The notes: generated from the letters alone by a model not told the origin. Counted from the first letter of the stretch, positions 1-11,499 are shown. The stretch: DNA of 64,000 bases from Bactericera cockerelli (GCA_024516035.1 CM044961.1:30896195-30960194), one strand, 5' to 3'. Made by a program: numbers and translations.

Positions 1-420
1 ACATATTATTACTATCAGTAATTTTATCACGTCACCTGGCCCCAGTACCGACTAAATATTTTATAACCGCTTCTAAGTTACTAAATTAAAATCACAACTC
101 ACCACAAAAATCCGTTTCGTACGATGAAATGTGAGATTGAACAACCCTTTGTTTTACCTAATACTCATATAAATATTCTGTTTTCACCTCTTGAATCTCT
201 GTGGTTATGAAATTTATGGAATTTCATAAAGTTAGCTAATGATAATTTTATTAAATTTAATGAAGTCGGTAATGATACTTATCATTATTCTTATTGAATT
301 TCGTAAAACATTATTATTATTAAATACTTTCTTAAATATAAAAAGACATAATTTGATCAGTAAAAAAAACAGTTCTTCCGATTTCTAATATTTAAAAATT
401 CTCGGAAGTAAAATTATTAT
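1..420. other. AT-rich intergenic DNA
   Basis: No open frame, repeat unit or RNA signature is recognised. The DNA is AT-rich with scattered TTATTATT runs. Confidence 0.5.
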
Positions 421-560
421 AAAAATGGAAACAATCCTAAGCAATAAAAAAAAGAATAAAAATACATAAATATGTATACACATACATATGTCCTAACTAA
501 AGGGCGGGGTTATTGCCTATGGTAATCTCTTCCATCCAACCCTTAAACTAGGTAATGTGT
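421..560 (-). mobile_element. LINE-like 3' tail (family R1)
   Basis: Read on the minus strand it carries GGAAGAGATTACCATAGGCA then the block CCCCGCCCTTTAGTTAGGAC, followed by an AT-rich tail. The same block recurs near 8465, 8985, 16750, 36830 and 57830. Two better copies end in AATAAAGAATTTAATAA, which suggests the 3' UTR of a non-LTR retrotransposon. No coding part is present here. Confidence 0.55.
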
Positions 561-1765
561 TTTGACTTCTCATTTTACTCTCATTTCTCTCCCTCTCTCT
601 TTCTATAAAAAATAGAAATAGAAAATACAGATAACAAAATACTTGCATTATTATATGTATATACCTTATTTTATACCTATATCTTCATGGCAATTAATAA
701 TCATGTCATTTTTAATTTTTTCATGTATATGTATGTAGTAGAAGAGAGCTTGCCATCTCAGACGTTATTTTAATAGCTTAGGTGGTAGTCTAAGATTATT
801 ATTATTGTGAAAAATATATGAAACTTATCAATCAATCAAAAATCAAATCTCTCTCTCTTTTTCTCTCACTCTCTTCCTTTCTCTTTCTCTTCCTTTTTCT
901 CTCTCTCTTCCTTTCTCTCTCTCTCTCCTACTCTCTCTCTTCCTTATTTCAATTCTCTTTCCTTCCTCTTTCCTGTATTTCCACTTCAACAATCTCGTCT
1001 TGGGTAACACAATAAATAATTCTAATTAATTTTTCTCACCCTCCCTCCCTCCTCGGGTGCTAGTTTATTTTTGTTTTTCCTGAATTTCCGCGCAACTATT
1101 TCATACTTCCAACGCATTTGCATAATATTTTCGCGAATTCTATTTAGTAATTCAAGCTATGCTTTCTCTCCTTTCTCTTCTCTTTTCTTCCACGGTATCT
1201 TGTCTACACCAGTGTTAGTTGTTTTAACAATTTGCCGAGGAACAAAGTTAGCTATCTGCTGAAAGTTATCTTACCCCATTTGCTCTTTCGGATGGTTTTT
1301 AAATTGTGAACTCTGCATTCGCTATTGCGGTAAATAAATAAACAAAGAAGCATAAATATTAAGCTATCTTCATTTAGAATGGCTTGCTCAGATTTTTTTA
1401 CACTCATCTGTATTAATTAACCGAACAGCCTCCTTAAGATCAACCTCCTTTTTGAAGCGGAGGATTTCTCAGTGTATCCAAAGAGGAAATGCGGCAGCTG
1501 TGATGAAATCCGTTTAGTTTCCGAGACTTGCGTGTTGAAAGGAATGTATTTAAAAGAGACCGACAGATTGACCGACGGAAATATTTTTTTTTTTTTTTTA
1601 AATTCGGAGAAATTTTTTTTTATATAACAATAAAATTACTTGAAATATATTTATTTACATATAATCATCTTTTTTTTCCTTTAATCACAAAGTTTCAGTG
1701 GGGTCCTGAGTGCGTTAGCATGTGTTGGACCCTACCGTATACAAGAAAGGCATATTTGTATAATA
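561..1765. other. AT-rich intergenic DNA
   Basis: Contains a CT-rich stretch and, at about 1500-1580, a short segment with GACCGACAGATTGACCGAC that resembles the ACAGACAGAC-type repeat near 62530. No gene is supported. Confidence 0.45.
842..964. repeat. CT-rich low-complexity tract
   Basis: Imperfect (CT)n/(CTTT)n run. The Leu/Ser-only open frame through it is a composition artefact. Confidence 0.8.
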
Positions 1766-2701
1766 CAGGGTGCGGCGCGGTAATGTCCCATTTTGAATCG
1801 CCCAGTGTGAAGCCGCACTTCTAATTAGCCAAGTTCAAACAAAGTTAGAAGATGCACAAACTACTAATTTTTTCGATTCAATTTAGCTCAGTTGTCAAAA
1901 TAATTTTATCAAAGCAACAGAAAGCTTTTTGCGTGGAGAGTTATTTTTCGAAAAATAAGTGTATCGTAGCAGTACAGCGGGAGTTTGACATTGCACACCA
2001 AACTGTAACTCGATCTGCATGGAGGGGGTTTTCATGAAGTTCCCTAGGGTTGTTGTCACTCAAATAACGCATATTTTGTTTATTAACACAGCCTGTGTCA
2101 ACCCACCAAAACCTTGAACGAGTACGTGAGGCGATAATGCAGTGACCTAGGCGCTCAGCTCGCAAACATGCTGCTGCTCTTGGCATATCAGACCGTTCAT
2201 TGCGGAGGATACTTCATAAAGAACTGCAATTTCATCCCTACAAAATGGTAGTGGTGCACGAATTGTTCGAGCGAGACTTTATTCAACGACAAAATGCATG
2301 TGAAACCCTGATTGACTCCTTACTTCCAGATGCGATAGTTTTCTTTAGTGATGAAGCCCATTTTCACATTTCAGGCTGTGTTAATAAACAAAATATGCGT
2401 TATTTGAGTGACAACAACCCTAGGGAACTTCATGAAAACCCCCTCCATGCAGATCGAGTTACAGTTTGGTGTGCAATGTCAAACTCCCGCTGTACTGCTA
2501 CGATACACTTATTTTTCGAAAAATAACTCTCCACGCAATAAGCTTTCTATTGCTTTGATAAAATCATTTTGACAATAGAGCTAAATTGAATCGAAAAAAT
2601 TAGTAGTTTGTGCATCTTCTAACTTTGTTTGAACTTGGCTAATTAGAAGTGCGGCTTCAAACTGGGCGATTCAAAATGGGACATTACCGCGCCGCACCCT
2701 G
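1766..2701 (+). mobile_element. palindromic IS630/mariner-like transposon derivative
   Basis: The element starts CAGGGTGCGGCGCGG and ends with its complement, flanked on each side by TA, the target duplication of the Tc1/mariner/IS630 group. Its two 329-bp arms (1766-2094 and 2373-2701) are near-perfect inverted copies around a 278-bp loop. The loop and inner right arm encode the middle of a transposase. The outer left arm still reads like the N-terminal helix-turn-helix region of the same family (QKAFCVESYF), and the right arm is its inverse copy. This is a fold-back derivative that has lost the transposase C-terminus and cannot be autonomous. Confidence 0.75.
2101..2526 (+). pseudogene. decayed transposase fragment, DUF4817-type IS630/mariner family
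   Basis: The frame reads LERVREAIMQ, stop (TGA at 2143-2145), PRRSARKHAAALGISDRSLR, then continues to VFFSDEAHFHISG and HADRVTVWCAMS. This order (second helix-turn-helix, then the first catalytic Asp in FSDEAHF, then the VTVWC strand) is typical of insect DUF4817-type transposases. After VTVWCAMS the frame runs into the inverted copy of the element's 5' end, so the residues up to the stop at 2526 are not transposase. The regions of the second and third catalytic acids are absent. The N-terminal domain lies in the left arm (about 1910-1990) and is disconnected from this frame. Confidence 0.75.
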
Positions 2702-2721
2702 TATATAATATGCCTTTTTTT

Positions 2722-2950
2722 GGGTGGCCTCATCGTGAACATGGTAGCCAGACAGTGGAGGAATGACTCAGCACTTCTACCACTGTCTTTACAAGGAGGC
2801 TAATAATTGAGAAGGGCCCCCAGAACCAAGCCAATGCTGGTCTACTCCGTGTTTATAGTCCCCCAGCCAGACTGCTGGTCTACACCCTGTTTATAGTCCC
2901 CCAGACAGACTGCTGGTCTACTCTCTGTTTATAGTCCCCCAGCCAGACTA
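2722..2950 (+). repeat. dispersed repeat I, copy 1, with 38-bp tandem
   Basis: A block with GTGAACATGGTAGCCAGACA and AGAACCAAGCCAATGCTGG matches copies at 60134-60288 (inverted) and 61383-61533. Its 3' part (TGCTGGTCTAC...CCCCCAGCCAGAC) is repeated three times with a 38-bp period here but once in the other copies. The class of repeat is not recognised. Confidence 0.7.
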
Positions 2951-3297
2951 TTCTTATATTTTACAAAAACCAACACAAAAAAACGAGTACTAGAAATCAT
3001 CGGAAGTCAAACGAAGACAGCCATACTTCAAGGTTTGTATAACAACAAGTGCCATATTTTTTTCTCGGTATTTTCTAACAACCCAAAGCCGTCACGTGTA
3101 TGTATCAAGTGACTTTTTATAAATGCATTATTTTGTTCCACAGAGAAAAAAAACATCATACTCTAACGAAGGATTTTAATGATCAGGAATCAACAATACC
3201 AGCGAGGAATAATGTTCCGGTAGTTATATCCGTCATAATATTTCTTAACATTATTAACAAGAAAAACTTAATAAAAGACAAAATTTAAATAAATAAA

Positions 3298-3416
3298 AAA
3301 GATAGAGAGAGGGGAGAGATAAAGAGGGAGGGAGAGGGAGAGAGAGAGAAAGAAAGAGAAAGAGAGAAAAAGAAAGAGAGAGAGAGAGAGAGAGAAAAAG
3401 AGAGAGAAAATAGGGC
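3298..3416. repeat. GA-rich microsatellite
   Basis: Almost pure purine on the plus strand with (GA)n and (GAAA)n runs. Confidence 0.85.
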
Positions 3417-4284
3417 AATAAGGGAAGAAAAAGAACAGGATAGACAAGAAAGAGATATAAGATCTTTTAAAAGAGAGAGAAAAAATCGAGAGATAGAATG
3501 CATATCTCAGGGATAGACGCCATATTAGCATAATGTTCCCTCTCCTCTCCCACGGAGGTTACAGAGGAGTGGAGCTAATCACGAGTCTGGAATAGTGAAG
3601 CGCTCGAGAACAAAGTAGTTATAATCAAAAATTGAACGCGGAGTAAACAAGCCCGCAGTCTAACACATCTGCAACCTGCATTACATCAGAGCAAGGGAAA
3701 GGAGGGGAAAGTAAATCAGAGGAGAGGCGGGGGAAAAGAAATCAGCGAATTTTCCGGAAGAACAAGCGTCGAGATTAGGGAGGACAGGGGAAAACAGGCG
3801 CGTGGGGAAAAGACGGCGAAGTTTATCTGCAATCTGCATTTACATGAATATCTGTACTTTTCATAATTTACGCTTCCCTAAGTGACTACGAATAAAATCT
3901 ACGGAAAAATTCAATTGAATTATATTTTTTTTAAATATAATTATTTAAAAAAGAAAAAAAAAAATCCTTAAGCTAATTTTAGTTGTTGGGGTGCCACTAA
4001 ACTGTTGGATTGGTAAAATATCATAAATGTATTGTATCCTTCTCCACCGCACATATTACGCAGTTACGCACATATTAATTTCTATTATATATAAGGTATA
4101 GAAAGTATTGTTTTTACTTTCTATTATCTATAAGGAATAGAAAGTATTGTTCTTCTAGAAAATGACAAGATTAAGTCTCAAATGCAAATCATGTCGAACT
4201 TGGAAAGGTTCCAAAGATCAAAACGGCAAAATGTTACAATAAAAATTATTCAAATTGAGGAATTCAGTGTTATTTTATTTAAGT
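3417..4284. other. intergenic DNA without recognised feature
   Basis: Contains a purine-rich stretch at 3680-3800 and the duplicated short phrase ATAGAAAGTATTG near 4098 and 4138. No coding signal. Confidence 0.45.
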
Positions 4285-4512
4285 ACTAGCGGGCTGCGCC
4301 CGCTTTGCGGGCCGAGGCATGGCCGTGAAAGCAAAAAGTCCTTTTTCGCCAATGGCAGGTGTTGTAGTGGACATTCCGAAAAATCCCGTCTTATTGCACA
4401 TCTAGACTATAAGACAAAGCTACCTACCAAATTTCAGCTTCCTAGGACTTACCAGTTCGGAGAAACAGTGATGATCAGTCAGTCAGTGACTTTGACATTT
4501 ATATATTAAGAT
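4285..4512 (-). mobile_element. non-autonomous Helitron-like element, copy 1
   Basis: On the minus strand it begins TCTTAATATATAAATGTC after an A, and ends with the hairpin GCGGGC-GCA-GCCCGC followed by CTAG and then a T. A 5' TC, a 3' hairpin plus CTRR, and insertion between A and T are the Helitron hallmarks. Copies lie at 53642-54045 and 59166-59391. No Rep/helicase is encoded. Confidence 0.7.
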
Positions 4513-4674
4513 TTGACAAATTTATTTAATTTCTGCATTAACAATAGACCCAATTATATAGAATCACAAACACTTTAAAACAATACAAATCCTTGAAATA
4601 TACAAAACAAAAACGTATGAAATAAAATTCTTCTTAGAAATGAATACACCCAAATCTTATTATTTAATAATAAC

Positions 4675-4865
4675 ACTTTTTAGTGAAAGTTAACCACCTG
4701 ACGAGACTAATGCTCAAAGCATTTTCTACCACCTAACCCTCAGAGTCTTATGATCATGTGGTCACAATTGTCACAAACTCCAATTAATGAGGAAAAATTC
4801 ATGCACTGGGTGGGATTCGAACCAACGGATCCCGTATTATCCACTTGATTACCAGTGCACGTATC
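4675..4865 (-). mobile_element. tRNA-derived SINE, family C
   Basis: Inverted copy with box B as GGATTCGAACC (4810 region), the CACTGGGTGGG arm and the tail GTGGTAGAAAATGCTTTGAG. It matches 6938-7155, 36538-36715 and 60728-60948. The body beyond the tRNA-like head rules out a functional tRNA gene. Confidence 0.75.
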
Positions 4866-5394
4866 AATCTTACCAACTAAAAACAGAATAACCAAACCAG
4901 TCTTAGTTTGCATGATCCACCTTGTATAAAATTGACATCAATTTTTCATTTTATAGTAAAATTATGTATGCAAGATCCTCTACGGCCCTCGGGTTGTATT
5001 ACAATGTTACGGGACAGGGCGAACTGCTATTGAATAAAAGAAAATGTTGTATTTTAAAATACATGCATTTTTCTATTGTATGCAGATAATAAATATTTTT
5101 GCATTTATAGTGGAACATGTACTAGTCCACCGTCCAACAGTTGCTATGTACTACTAGACTTCTTTTCTAGAAAATGTAGAATTATTATATATGTATGTAT
5201 AATTATGGAAATGTAGAAGTAAATGTAAGTACATAGAAATGTAGAATTATATGTACATTGTACATGGCATTTGATTTTTGCTTTTTACTTTCCTTATCCT
5301 ACAGAATCACCCAAATTTTCGATAGTCAGTTTTCAGTGCCAAAACATGTTTTAGGGTCCCCAGAGCCTAAATCCAAAGTTTCCGCCATTGGTCC

Positions 5395-5435
<41 letters not shown>

Positions 5436-5988
5436 TTCTTTATGCTTCAATCAATCTCTCATGTTCGGTAATATTTACTTCTCGAGTCATGTATTTGGGC
5501 ACTAATATGTACTTTTGTTCTTTCATCAATCACTATCACTTTTTTTATCAATATTTCTACACACATGTGTATCCTTAAATTCATCTTTCTTCTTCATCAA
5601 ATCATTAATCTTTTATTTTGTTCGATGTACTTTGTACTACCATTCATTTTTACTTTCCTTATATTAAAAGTTATGGAATCACCAAAAAAAAAAAAAAATA
5701 ATAATAATAATATCCCTGCATTTTTCTCATTCATTTTTTTTCAATCATATTTTTTTTCCATAACTTTTTTGTGATTTCTCATAAACTATCTTTTACTCTC
5801 TAAAGGTTTAGGATTGTGATCTTTACTTCTTCCTGCATGTTCTCAAGTACTTTGCCAGTGTCGTGTTTATCCCTTATTCGATCTTAATTCATTTTCTATC
5901 AGTTTTTTTTTTTCAAGTTCTTTGGCTTTCATTCTCACTATACAGTATACAATGTTATATATGTATACATAAACTTTATCAAACTGAT
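4866..5988. other. AT-rich intergenic DNA with (GT)n
   Basis: Holds the GT run at 5397-5430 and an A14 run near 5685. No gene or dispersed repeat is recognised. Confidence 0.45.
5397..5430. repeat. (GT)17 microsatellite
   Basis: Uninterrupted GT dinucleotides. Confidence 0.95.
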
Positions 5989-6168
5989 CCGACCTCAGTA
6001 GTCTGATCGATAAGGCGGCGGACTAGTAAGCCCAAGACATATATTATTATATGGTAAAAATCCCAAATGGGAGGATAACTTGTCAAGTCCCGGCTGGGTT
6101 TCGAACCAACGACCTCTGGAATCTCTGGATTCATAGAGTGCCGCCTTTACCACTGAGCTACCGTTGCC
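5989..6168 (-). mobile_element. chimeric tRNA-SINE: family A head joined to inverted family B
   Basis: The first 40 bases (ACCTCAGTAGTCTGATCGAT) are a forward family A head. At the family B phrase AGTAAGCCCAAGAC the sequence becomes an inverted family B SINE with box B as GGTTTCGAACC and a head complementary to GGTAGCTCAGTGGTAAAGGC. The two tRNA-like heads face each other. Confidence 0.7.
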
Positions 6169-6937
6169 TTTTGTTTTACTTCCGATAATTTCTAATATTA
6201 GAAATCAGAAGTTTTTTTTGGGGTTTCTTTTCATTATATCCATCAATTTTTCATTCACTTTGCTTATCCCTTCATAAGCAATCTTCCATGTGTCTACTCA
6301 ATTTACAAGTCGCTCTAAGTAATATGATTTTCAATCAGTTCTTCATCCACCTCAACAGATTTCGTATCAAATTTGCTTTGTATTTTATCTTTTAATATGA
6401 TCCATCATCTGCCGTTTACCTATCTAAATGCACATTTCAGCTTTCATATTTCTTCTCATTATCTTTTCCACATCTTCATCTTCTTCAATTAATCTTCCAT
6501 CTTCCTTCTTCCGTGATTTTTGCTTTACATGTCTTCTTGTGTATCTATATTTTCTTTCATATTTCTGTGCTCTATATTTTTCAGTTTCGAAACCTTCACT
6601 CTGTCGTTTTCATTGTCTATTTTAGTTTCCCCAGCTTTGATCTAACTTTGACAAGGATCCCTCCCATTCAACCCACCCTGTGCTTTCTTCGCACAGATAT
6701 TTTTAACTCCCACCGAGCTTTAGGAGTGAACAATGTTGTTTTTTTTTACCTTGTACAAAGTTAAAGAAGAAGAATGAGAAGAAAAAAAAGGAATGTCAGA
6801 GGAAAAAGTAACATGAATAATAATATAGTAGTATAAAGAGAAATGGAAGAGAGAGTGAGAGAGAGAAAATAAACATGAAACTATAAGAAAAGATGTGTGG
6901 GGGTTTTTTGCGTTCAACTATAACGTCTTATTCAAGC
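6169..6937. other. intergenic DNA, pyrimidine- then purine-rich
   Basis: A TC-rich stretch (6430-6660) is followed by a purine-rich one (6770-6880). No coding signal beyond biased composition. Confidence 0.45.
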
Positions 6938-7155
6938 ACAAAAGTGGTCAATTGGTTAACGCGCTAGTCTGGTGGTAATCCGGGTAACGTACGTATCCGT
7001 TGGTTCGAATCCTACCCAGTGCATGAATCCTCATTCATTTGAGTTTGTGACCACATAATAATAAGTCTCTGAGGGTATTAAGGTGGTAGAAAGTACTTTA
7101 AGCATTAACCTCGCCTGGTGGTTACGTTCCACTGAAGAGTGTTATTATTATAAGT
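6938..7155 (+). mobile_element. tRNA-derived SINE, family C
   Basis: Box A-like TTGGTTAACGCGCTAGTCTG and box B GGTTCGAATCC (7002-7012), then the body GTGACCACATAATAATAAG and the tail AACCTCGCCTGGTGGTTACG. One of the fullest family C copies in the window. Confidence 0.8.
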
Positions 7156-7194
7156 CATATCAAGACGAAGTATATATTATCTATTCGCTTGAAA

Positions 7195-7350
7195 CTTACC
7201 AACCAGCTACCCACATTAACCTCACCCAGCCTGGGTACACTAAATAAAGCCATTCGAGGGTTCGAATGTGAATCCGACACCCATCAAAGTCCTAATCTGG
7301 GTGGATGCTGCTTAACTTCAGTGACAGAACGAGAACTGGTATATTCTACT
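7195..7350 (+). repeat. dispersed repeat H (SINE-like), copy 1
   Basis: Shares ACATTAACCTCACCCAGCCT, GGTTCGAATGTGA and TGCTTAACTTCAGTGACA with the block at 58670-58960. A box B-like GGTTCGAATG is present but no clear box A, so a tRNA-derived SINE body is only suspected. Confidence 0.5.
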
Positions 7351-7651
7351 TGCCATCTGAGCTGGCGAAAACTGAAAAAAAATACAAAAAACTTACAGAA
7401 CGGAAATGGGAAACTGAAAAAGAGCAAGTAAGAGACAAAAGGATATTTCAAAATGGAGAAGGGAGAGCAAGCGAGGAAAAGAGAATGGGAAGGAAAATGA
7501 AAACGAAATTGGTATTCTGGAATTTAGTATTGTTTTACAATAAGTTTGGTGGGACAATAAATTGCGGTTCCAATATTATCACCACTCAAGTTCAGGTGTA
7601 ACTTTATGAGAGAGGAAATATTTGAATAGGAATGGAGAGGAGTACTTGCGT

Positions 7652-7652
<1 letters not shown>

Positions 7653-7712
<60 letters not shown>
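7653..7712. repeat. (GA)n microsatellite
   Basis: Near-perfect GA dinucleotides. Purine-rich DNA continues weakly to about 7870. Confidence 0.9.
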
Positions 7713-7908
7713 TGAGAGAAAGCGATATTGTGAAAAAGTTATGGACTGATGGAGTTATGAAAAAAGAAAGGAAAAGGGTGGCCTGAGAGATGGTAGAGAA
7801 ACTGGCTGAAAGAGTTAAAGAGAAAATAAAGAGATAGGGAGGGAGGGATTGTGATAGAGATGGAGTATGAAGAAAATAAAGAAAAGAGATTTCTATCAAA
7901 ATAATAAT

Positions 7909-8115
7909 AACAATATTGCCTTATTTATACTGCCCGATTAAGACTACTAAAGTCCCATTATTCCAGCAGTAAGCCCAAGACATAATATGTATTATGTGGT
8001 AAAAATCCCAAATGGGAGAATAACTTGTCATGTCCCGGTTGGGTTTCGAACCCACGACCTCGGGAATCTCTGGATTCACAGAGTGCCGCCTTTACCACTG
8101 AGCTACCGGGACAGA
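7909..8115 (-). mobile_element. tRNA-derived SINE, family B
   Basis: Inverted full copy. It runs from the tail (GCCTTATTTATACTGCCCGA) through AGTAAGCCCAAGACATAA to the tRNA-like head with box B GGTTTCGAACC and the end CACTGAGCTACCGGGACAG. The head resembles an ordinary tRNA, but the attached body identifies a SINE. Confidence 0.8.
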
Positions 8116-8154
8116 TATAGAGATTAGAGAAAGAGAGTGGCTTACAAAAGGACA

Positions 8155-8240
8155 GAGAATGTGAGAAAAAAGAAAGACAGAGAGAGAAAGAGAGGGACGG
8201 ATGGAGGGAGAGAGAGAGAGACAGAGAGAGAAAGATAACT
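8155..8240. repeat. GA-rich microsatellite
   Basis: Purine-only (GA)n with GGAC and GGAT interruptions. Confidence 0.8.
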
Positions 8241-8464
8241 CTGTCTCTCGATTTCTCTTTATCAAAAGATGTTATTTTTACTTTTCATCAGACAGCGAAA
8301 TTCTTTGAGTAAAACCTTTAGAAGCGCAATATTACACCTATTTTTATATTCCTACAATCGGAAGGCGGAGGGGAGTGACTGGAGATCCCCTCTGAAAGCT
8401 AGACAAGGGGATAGCAAAGAGGTCTAACGAGAAACTACGAGTATTTATAACTGATGAAGGATAA

Positions 8465-8520
8465 GGGTTGGGTGGAAGAGATTGCCAGCCACAGGCAATA
8501 ACCCCGCCCTTTAGTTAGGA
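8465..8520 (+). mobile_element. LINE-like 3' tail (family R1), fragment
   Basis: GGTTGGGTGGAAGAGATTGC, then the CCCCGCCCTTTAGTTAGGA block. It stops at once without the AT-rich tail, so it is truncated. Confidence 0.55.
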
Positions 8521-8770
8521 TTTCCTCCAAAAGTGATTCGTGTGGTATATAAGATCTACTTTCATACCAAATTTCAAGTATCTAGCTCTTACCGTTCTCG
8601 AGATATCTTGATCACAGACAGACGGACGCACGGACCAATGGCTAAAAACAACTTTTTTCGTAACCTGAGGCTATGATTCGTCCAGAAATGTTAAAAACTA
8701 GGTAGGTCAAATTTTCGACGAATACAATACTTTCCTTATTATAGGATAAGGAAAGTATAACAATTTTACT

Positions 8771-8900
8771 TCAAATCAAATCAAATCAAATCAAATCTTT
8801 ATTTTCGTGTTACTCAACATAAAAGTTGTTACACATGTCAGTTTTACAAAGAACAAAAAATACTTAAAATTAACTTAAAATATAATATATATAATAATAT
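8771..8900 (-). mobile_element. retrotransposon-like tail with (GATTT)n
   Basis: On the minus strand AATAAAGATTTGATTTGATT repeats five times, a poly(A)-signal-like start followed by a pentamer tail as in several insect non-LTR elements. No coding part is seen. Confidence 0.4.
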
Positions 8901-8984
8901 ATAATATATCTATCTCTCTATCTATCTAAATCTTTTTAAAAAATGGCAACATCTACAGAGACAGGGATAAGAAAACATTGCTAC

Positions 8985-9130
8985 AGGCAATAACCCTGCC
9001 TTTGGTTAGGACACCTGTTTCGTATATTTTATCTACGACTACGATGTTAATTGTATTTGAATGTTTTATCATTAATAAATGATACATATAGGTATGTCCT
9101 GTTAATAAAGAATTTAATAATAATAAGAAG
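8985..9130 (+). mobile_element. LINE-like 3' tail (family R1)
   Basis: CAGGCAATAACCCTGCCTTT, then about 100 bp of AT-rich sequence ending AATAAAGAATTTAATAATAA. The end resembles a polyadenylation signal plus a short A-rich simple tail. Confidence 0.55.
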
Positions 9131-9765
9131 GAGAGAGAAAAAGAGGAGAGGAAGGAAATTAAGAAGAAGAAAAAGAAAAGAAAATACATTCAGGAGAAGA
9201 TATTATGCAATCTGGCAGAAGCTGGAGAAAGAAACATTAATGAAAATACTGAAAGGAAATATTTCCAATCTTCAATTTTTTCCATACATACATAACATAA
9301 TTTTGAGGGTTCCCATATATTTTACATATTCGTCTATTATGTACCAAAAGAAATATTTTAATCTTCAATTTTTTCCATACATAGTAGATACATTTACATT
9401 TTTGGGGAATTAGTTTTCCATATAATTTACATTATTCACCTATGTATGTAACTATTAGAATATTTAGTGCTCAATTATTTCCAACTTGCACATTTTTGGT
9501 GTTATACAATTAATAAACATCGATTCATATGGAGTACAAAAAACAACAGTACAATCAATCATTGCAAAAATTAGATAATAATAATAATTATGTTAAGTTG
9601 AAATTCCCGTTTTTTGGGCAGATTTTATCCCCCAGTTTGCTGTTCTTAAAATACAGCATCGACACTAAATTAAACGGTTATAAAACAGGAAAATTTATTT
9701 TTTAAAATCGCACCCACACGATAAATGTAATATCCACCCCAAAAATACATATTTTTGCTCCCCAC
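9131..9765. other. AT-rich intergenic DNA
   Basis: A 27-base phrase including TCTTCAATTTTTTCCATACA occurs twice, near 9268 and 9361. No gene is recognised. Confidence 0.45.
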
Positions 9766-9865
9766 NNNNNNNNNNNNNNNNNNNNNNNNNNNNNNNNNNN
9801 NNNNNNNNNNNNNNNNNNNNNNNNNNNNNNNNNNNNNNNNNNNNNNNNNNNNNNNNNNNNNNNNN
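9766..9865. other. assembly gap (100 N)
   Basis: Exactly 100 N, the conventional placeholder for a gap of unknown size. It abuts a tandem array, so array collapse is a likely cause. Confidence 0.99.
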
Positions 9866-10270
9866 GATAGATAAGTTATCCTGAAGGATAGATAAAAGCA
9901 TCCAGAAGTAGACGAATGATCTACCCAGAATAGATAGATAAGTTATCCAGAAGGATAGATAAAACATCCAGAATAGAACGATTGATTTATCCAGAATGAC
10001 GCATAGATTATCCAGAAAGATAGATAAAAACATCCAGAATAGAACGATTGATTTATCCAGAATGACGCATAGGTTTTTCCAGAAGGATAGATAAAACATC
10101 CAGAATAAGACCATTGATTTACCCAGAACGACGCATAGGTTATCCACTAGAAAAAGCAAATCTAGGTGAAGCATCCAGAATAGAACGAATGATTTTTATA
10201 TAAAGTACTCGATTTGTTAAGAGAGTATAGAAAGGTTATCCAGAAGGATAGATAAATGTATCCAGATGAG
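9866..10270. repeat. 66-bp satellite at the gap edge
   Basis: CATCCAGAATAGAACGATTG starts at 9965 and 10031, and a variant at 10097, giving a 66-bp period. Each unit contains two or three TCCAGAA sub-motifs. Units become degenerate towards 10270. Because 66 is a multiple of three, one minus-strand frame stays open across it, with the periodic peptide SIVLFWMF. This is not evidence for a gene. Confidence 0.85.
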
Positions 10271-11499
10271 TCAATGATGTATTATGATTATCTGTATGTT
10301 TTGTCTAGAAGATAGATAGATTGGGCTTTGTTTTATAAAACATTTGAGTGTTTTATAATAAAATTATAAAACAATCTATCCAGAACTGTTTAGATAGAAT
10401 CTATCTAAACGGAGACTAGATAATTTACTTGGCCTTACATCTGGCGCCTAGATAACAAGTCTTCTGGACGTATTTTTCTCTGAGTGTGGTACGGTGGTCC
10501 GGGAGAAGGTTTCAAGTGATCTACAGTTGGTCCCAAAGAAAAAGAAAAAAAAAACGAAAGAGATAGTAATCCCGTGGAAAATTATGAAATTCAAAAGTGG
10601 CCCGGAGCTTGAGGAAGTTTGAGGGCCCCTGTTCTAAAGAGACACCTTGAGAAAGCGAAAAAGAAAAGAAAAGCAAATTATATTACCTGGTGTTTTAGTT
10701 CTTCGACACAAATCCTTACAAATGAAAAACATATTACTTGTGGTAACATTTTCCAATTGTTTCTAATATGATTGATTCAAAGAATTTTTCATTTCCTGAA
10801 CTTCTGCCAAAGAGAAAAATCAGATAAGAAGCTTTAATTTTTCTTTTTCCTCATTGTCAATAGAAAACTTTCTTCGCTCTTTATGGAAACTTATTTTATA
10901 TAGATTTAATGAAAAAAAAAAAAAAAAAGAACTGATGGTATTATAAAACGAACAATATCTGTAACCCAAAAAAATTGTTTCCATCAATCTTTCCTTTGTG
11001 ACGGTTCGGACGTTTCTTTTGAACATTAAATGCCTTATTGTTCTTGTCTCTCTTCACTTTCCTGTTAAATATTACAAAAAAGCCGTTAGAGATAAATGCG
11101 TATTCTTGGAAAAGTTCTTTTAAATTAAAAAAAAGAGCCTGATAAGACTTAAATACGTATTCTTGGAAAAATTTCTTTAAAAAAATCTTAGTTTGATTTT
11201 TCATTAAAGGAAGGTTCCTTCCAGTTTAGTCTATATCTCTATAAGAACATAGCTATGTTTTTTTTGCTGTTGCAAGACAGACTATTGTTTTGCAAATTTA
11301 AATAATAAATAAATGTGTTTCTTTGTGTTATTATATCAAAATTTATGTGGGTAGCACAGAATTATATTTCCTTTTGCACAGAATTTCCTTTTCTTTGAGT
11401 ACCCCAATAGCTTACGTTTGTATACTTTGTTTGGAAATAAAAGTTAAATATTGAAAGGAAAATAAAGAAGGTATAAAAATATGAACAGTTGTGAGGCTG
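10271..11499. other. AT-rich intergenic DNA
   Basis: Contains a perfect 10-bp inverted repeat GTTTAGATAG / CTATCTAAAC (10388-10410) and an approximate duplication of TACGTATTCTTGGAAAA near 11100 and 11155. No gene is recognised. Confidence 0.45.

Noticed and set aside
1941..2186. Minus-strand frame sharing a peptide with the transposase
   Set aside because: Mirror of the catalytic segment caused by the inverted arms.
9695..10174. 159-codon minus frame with an apparently repeated hydrophobic peptide
   Set aside because: Runs through the N gap, and periodicity follows the 66-bp satellite.
9866..10270. CRISPR-like array
   Set aside because: Units are contiguous and degenerate throughout, with no unique spacers, in a eukaryotic context.
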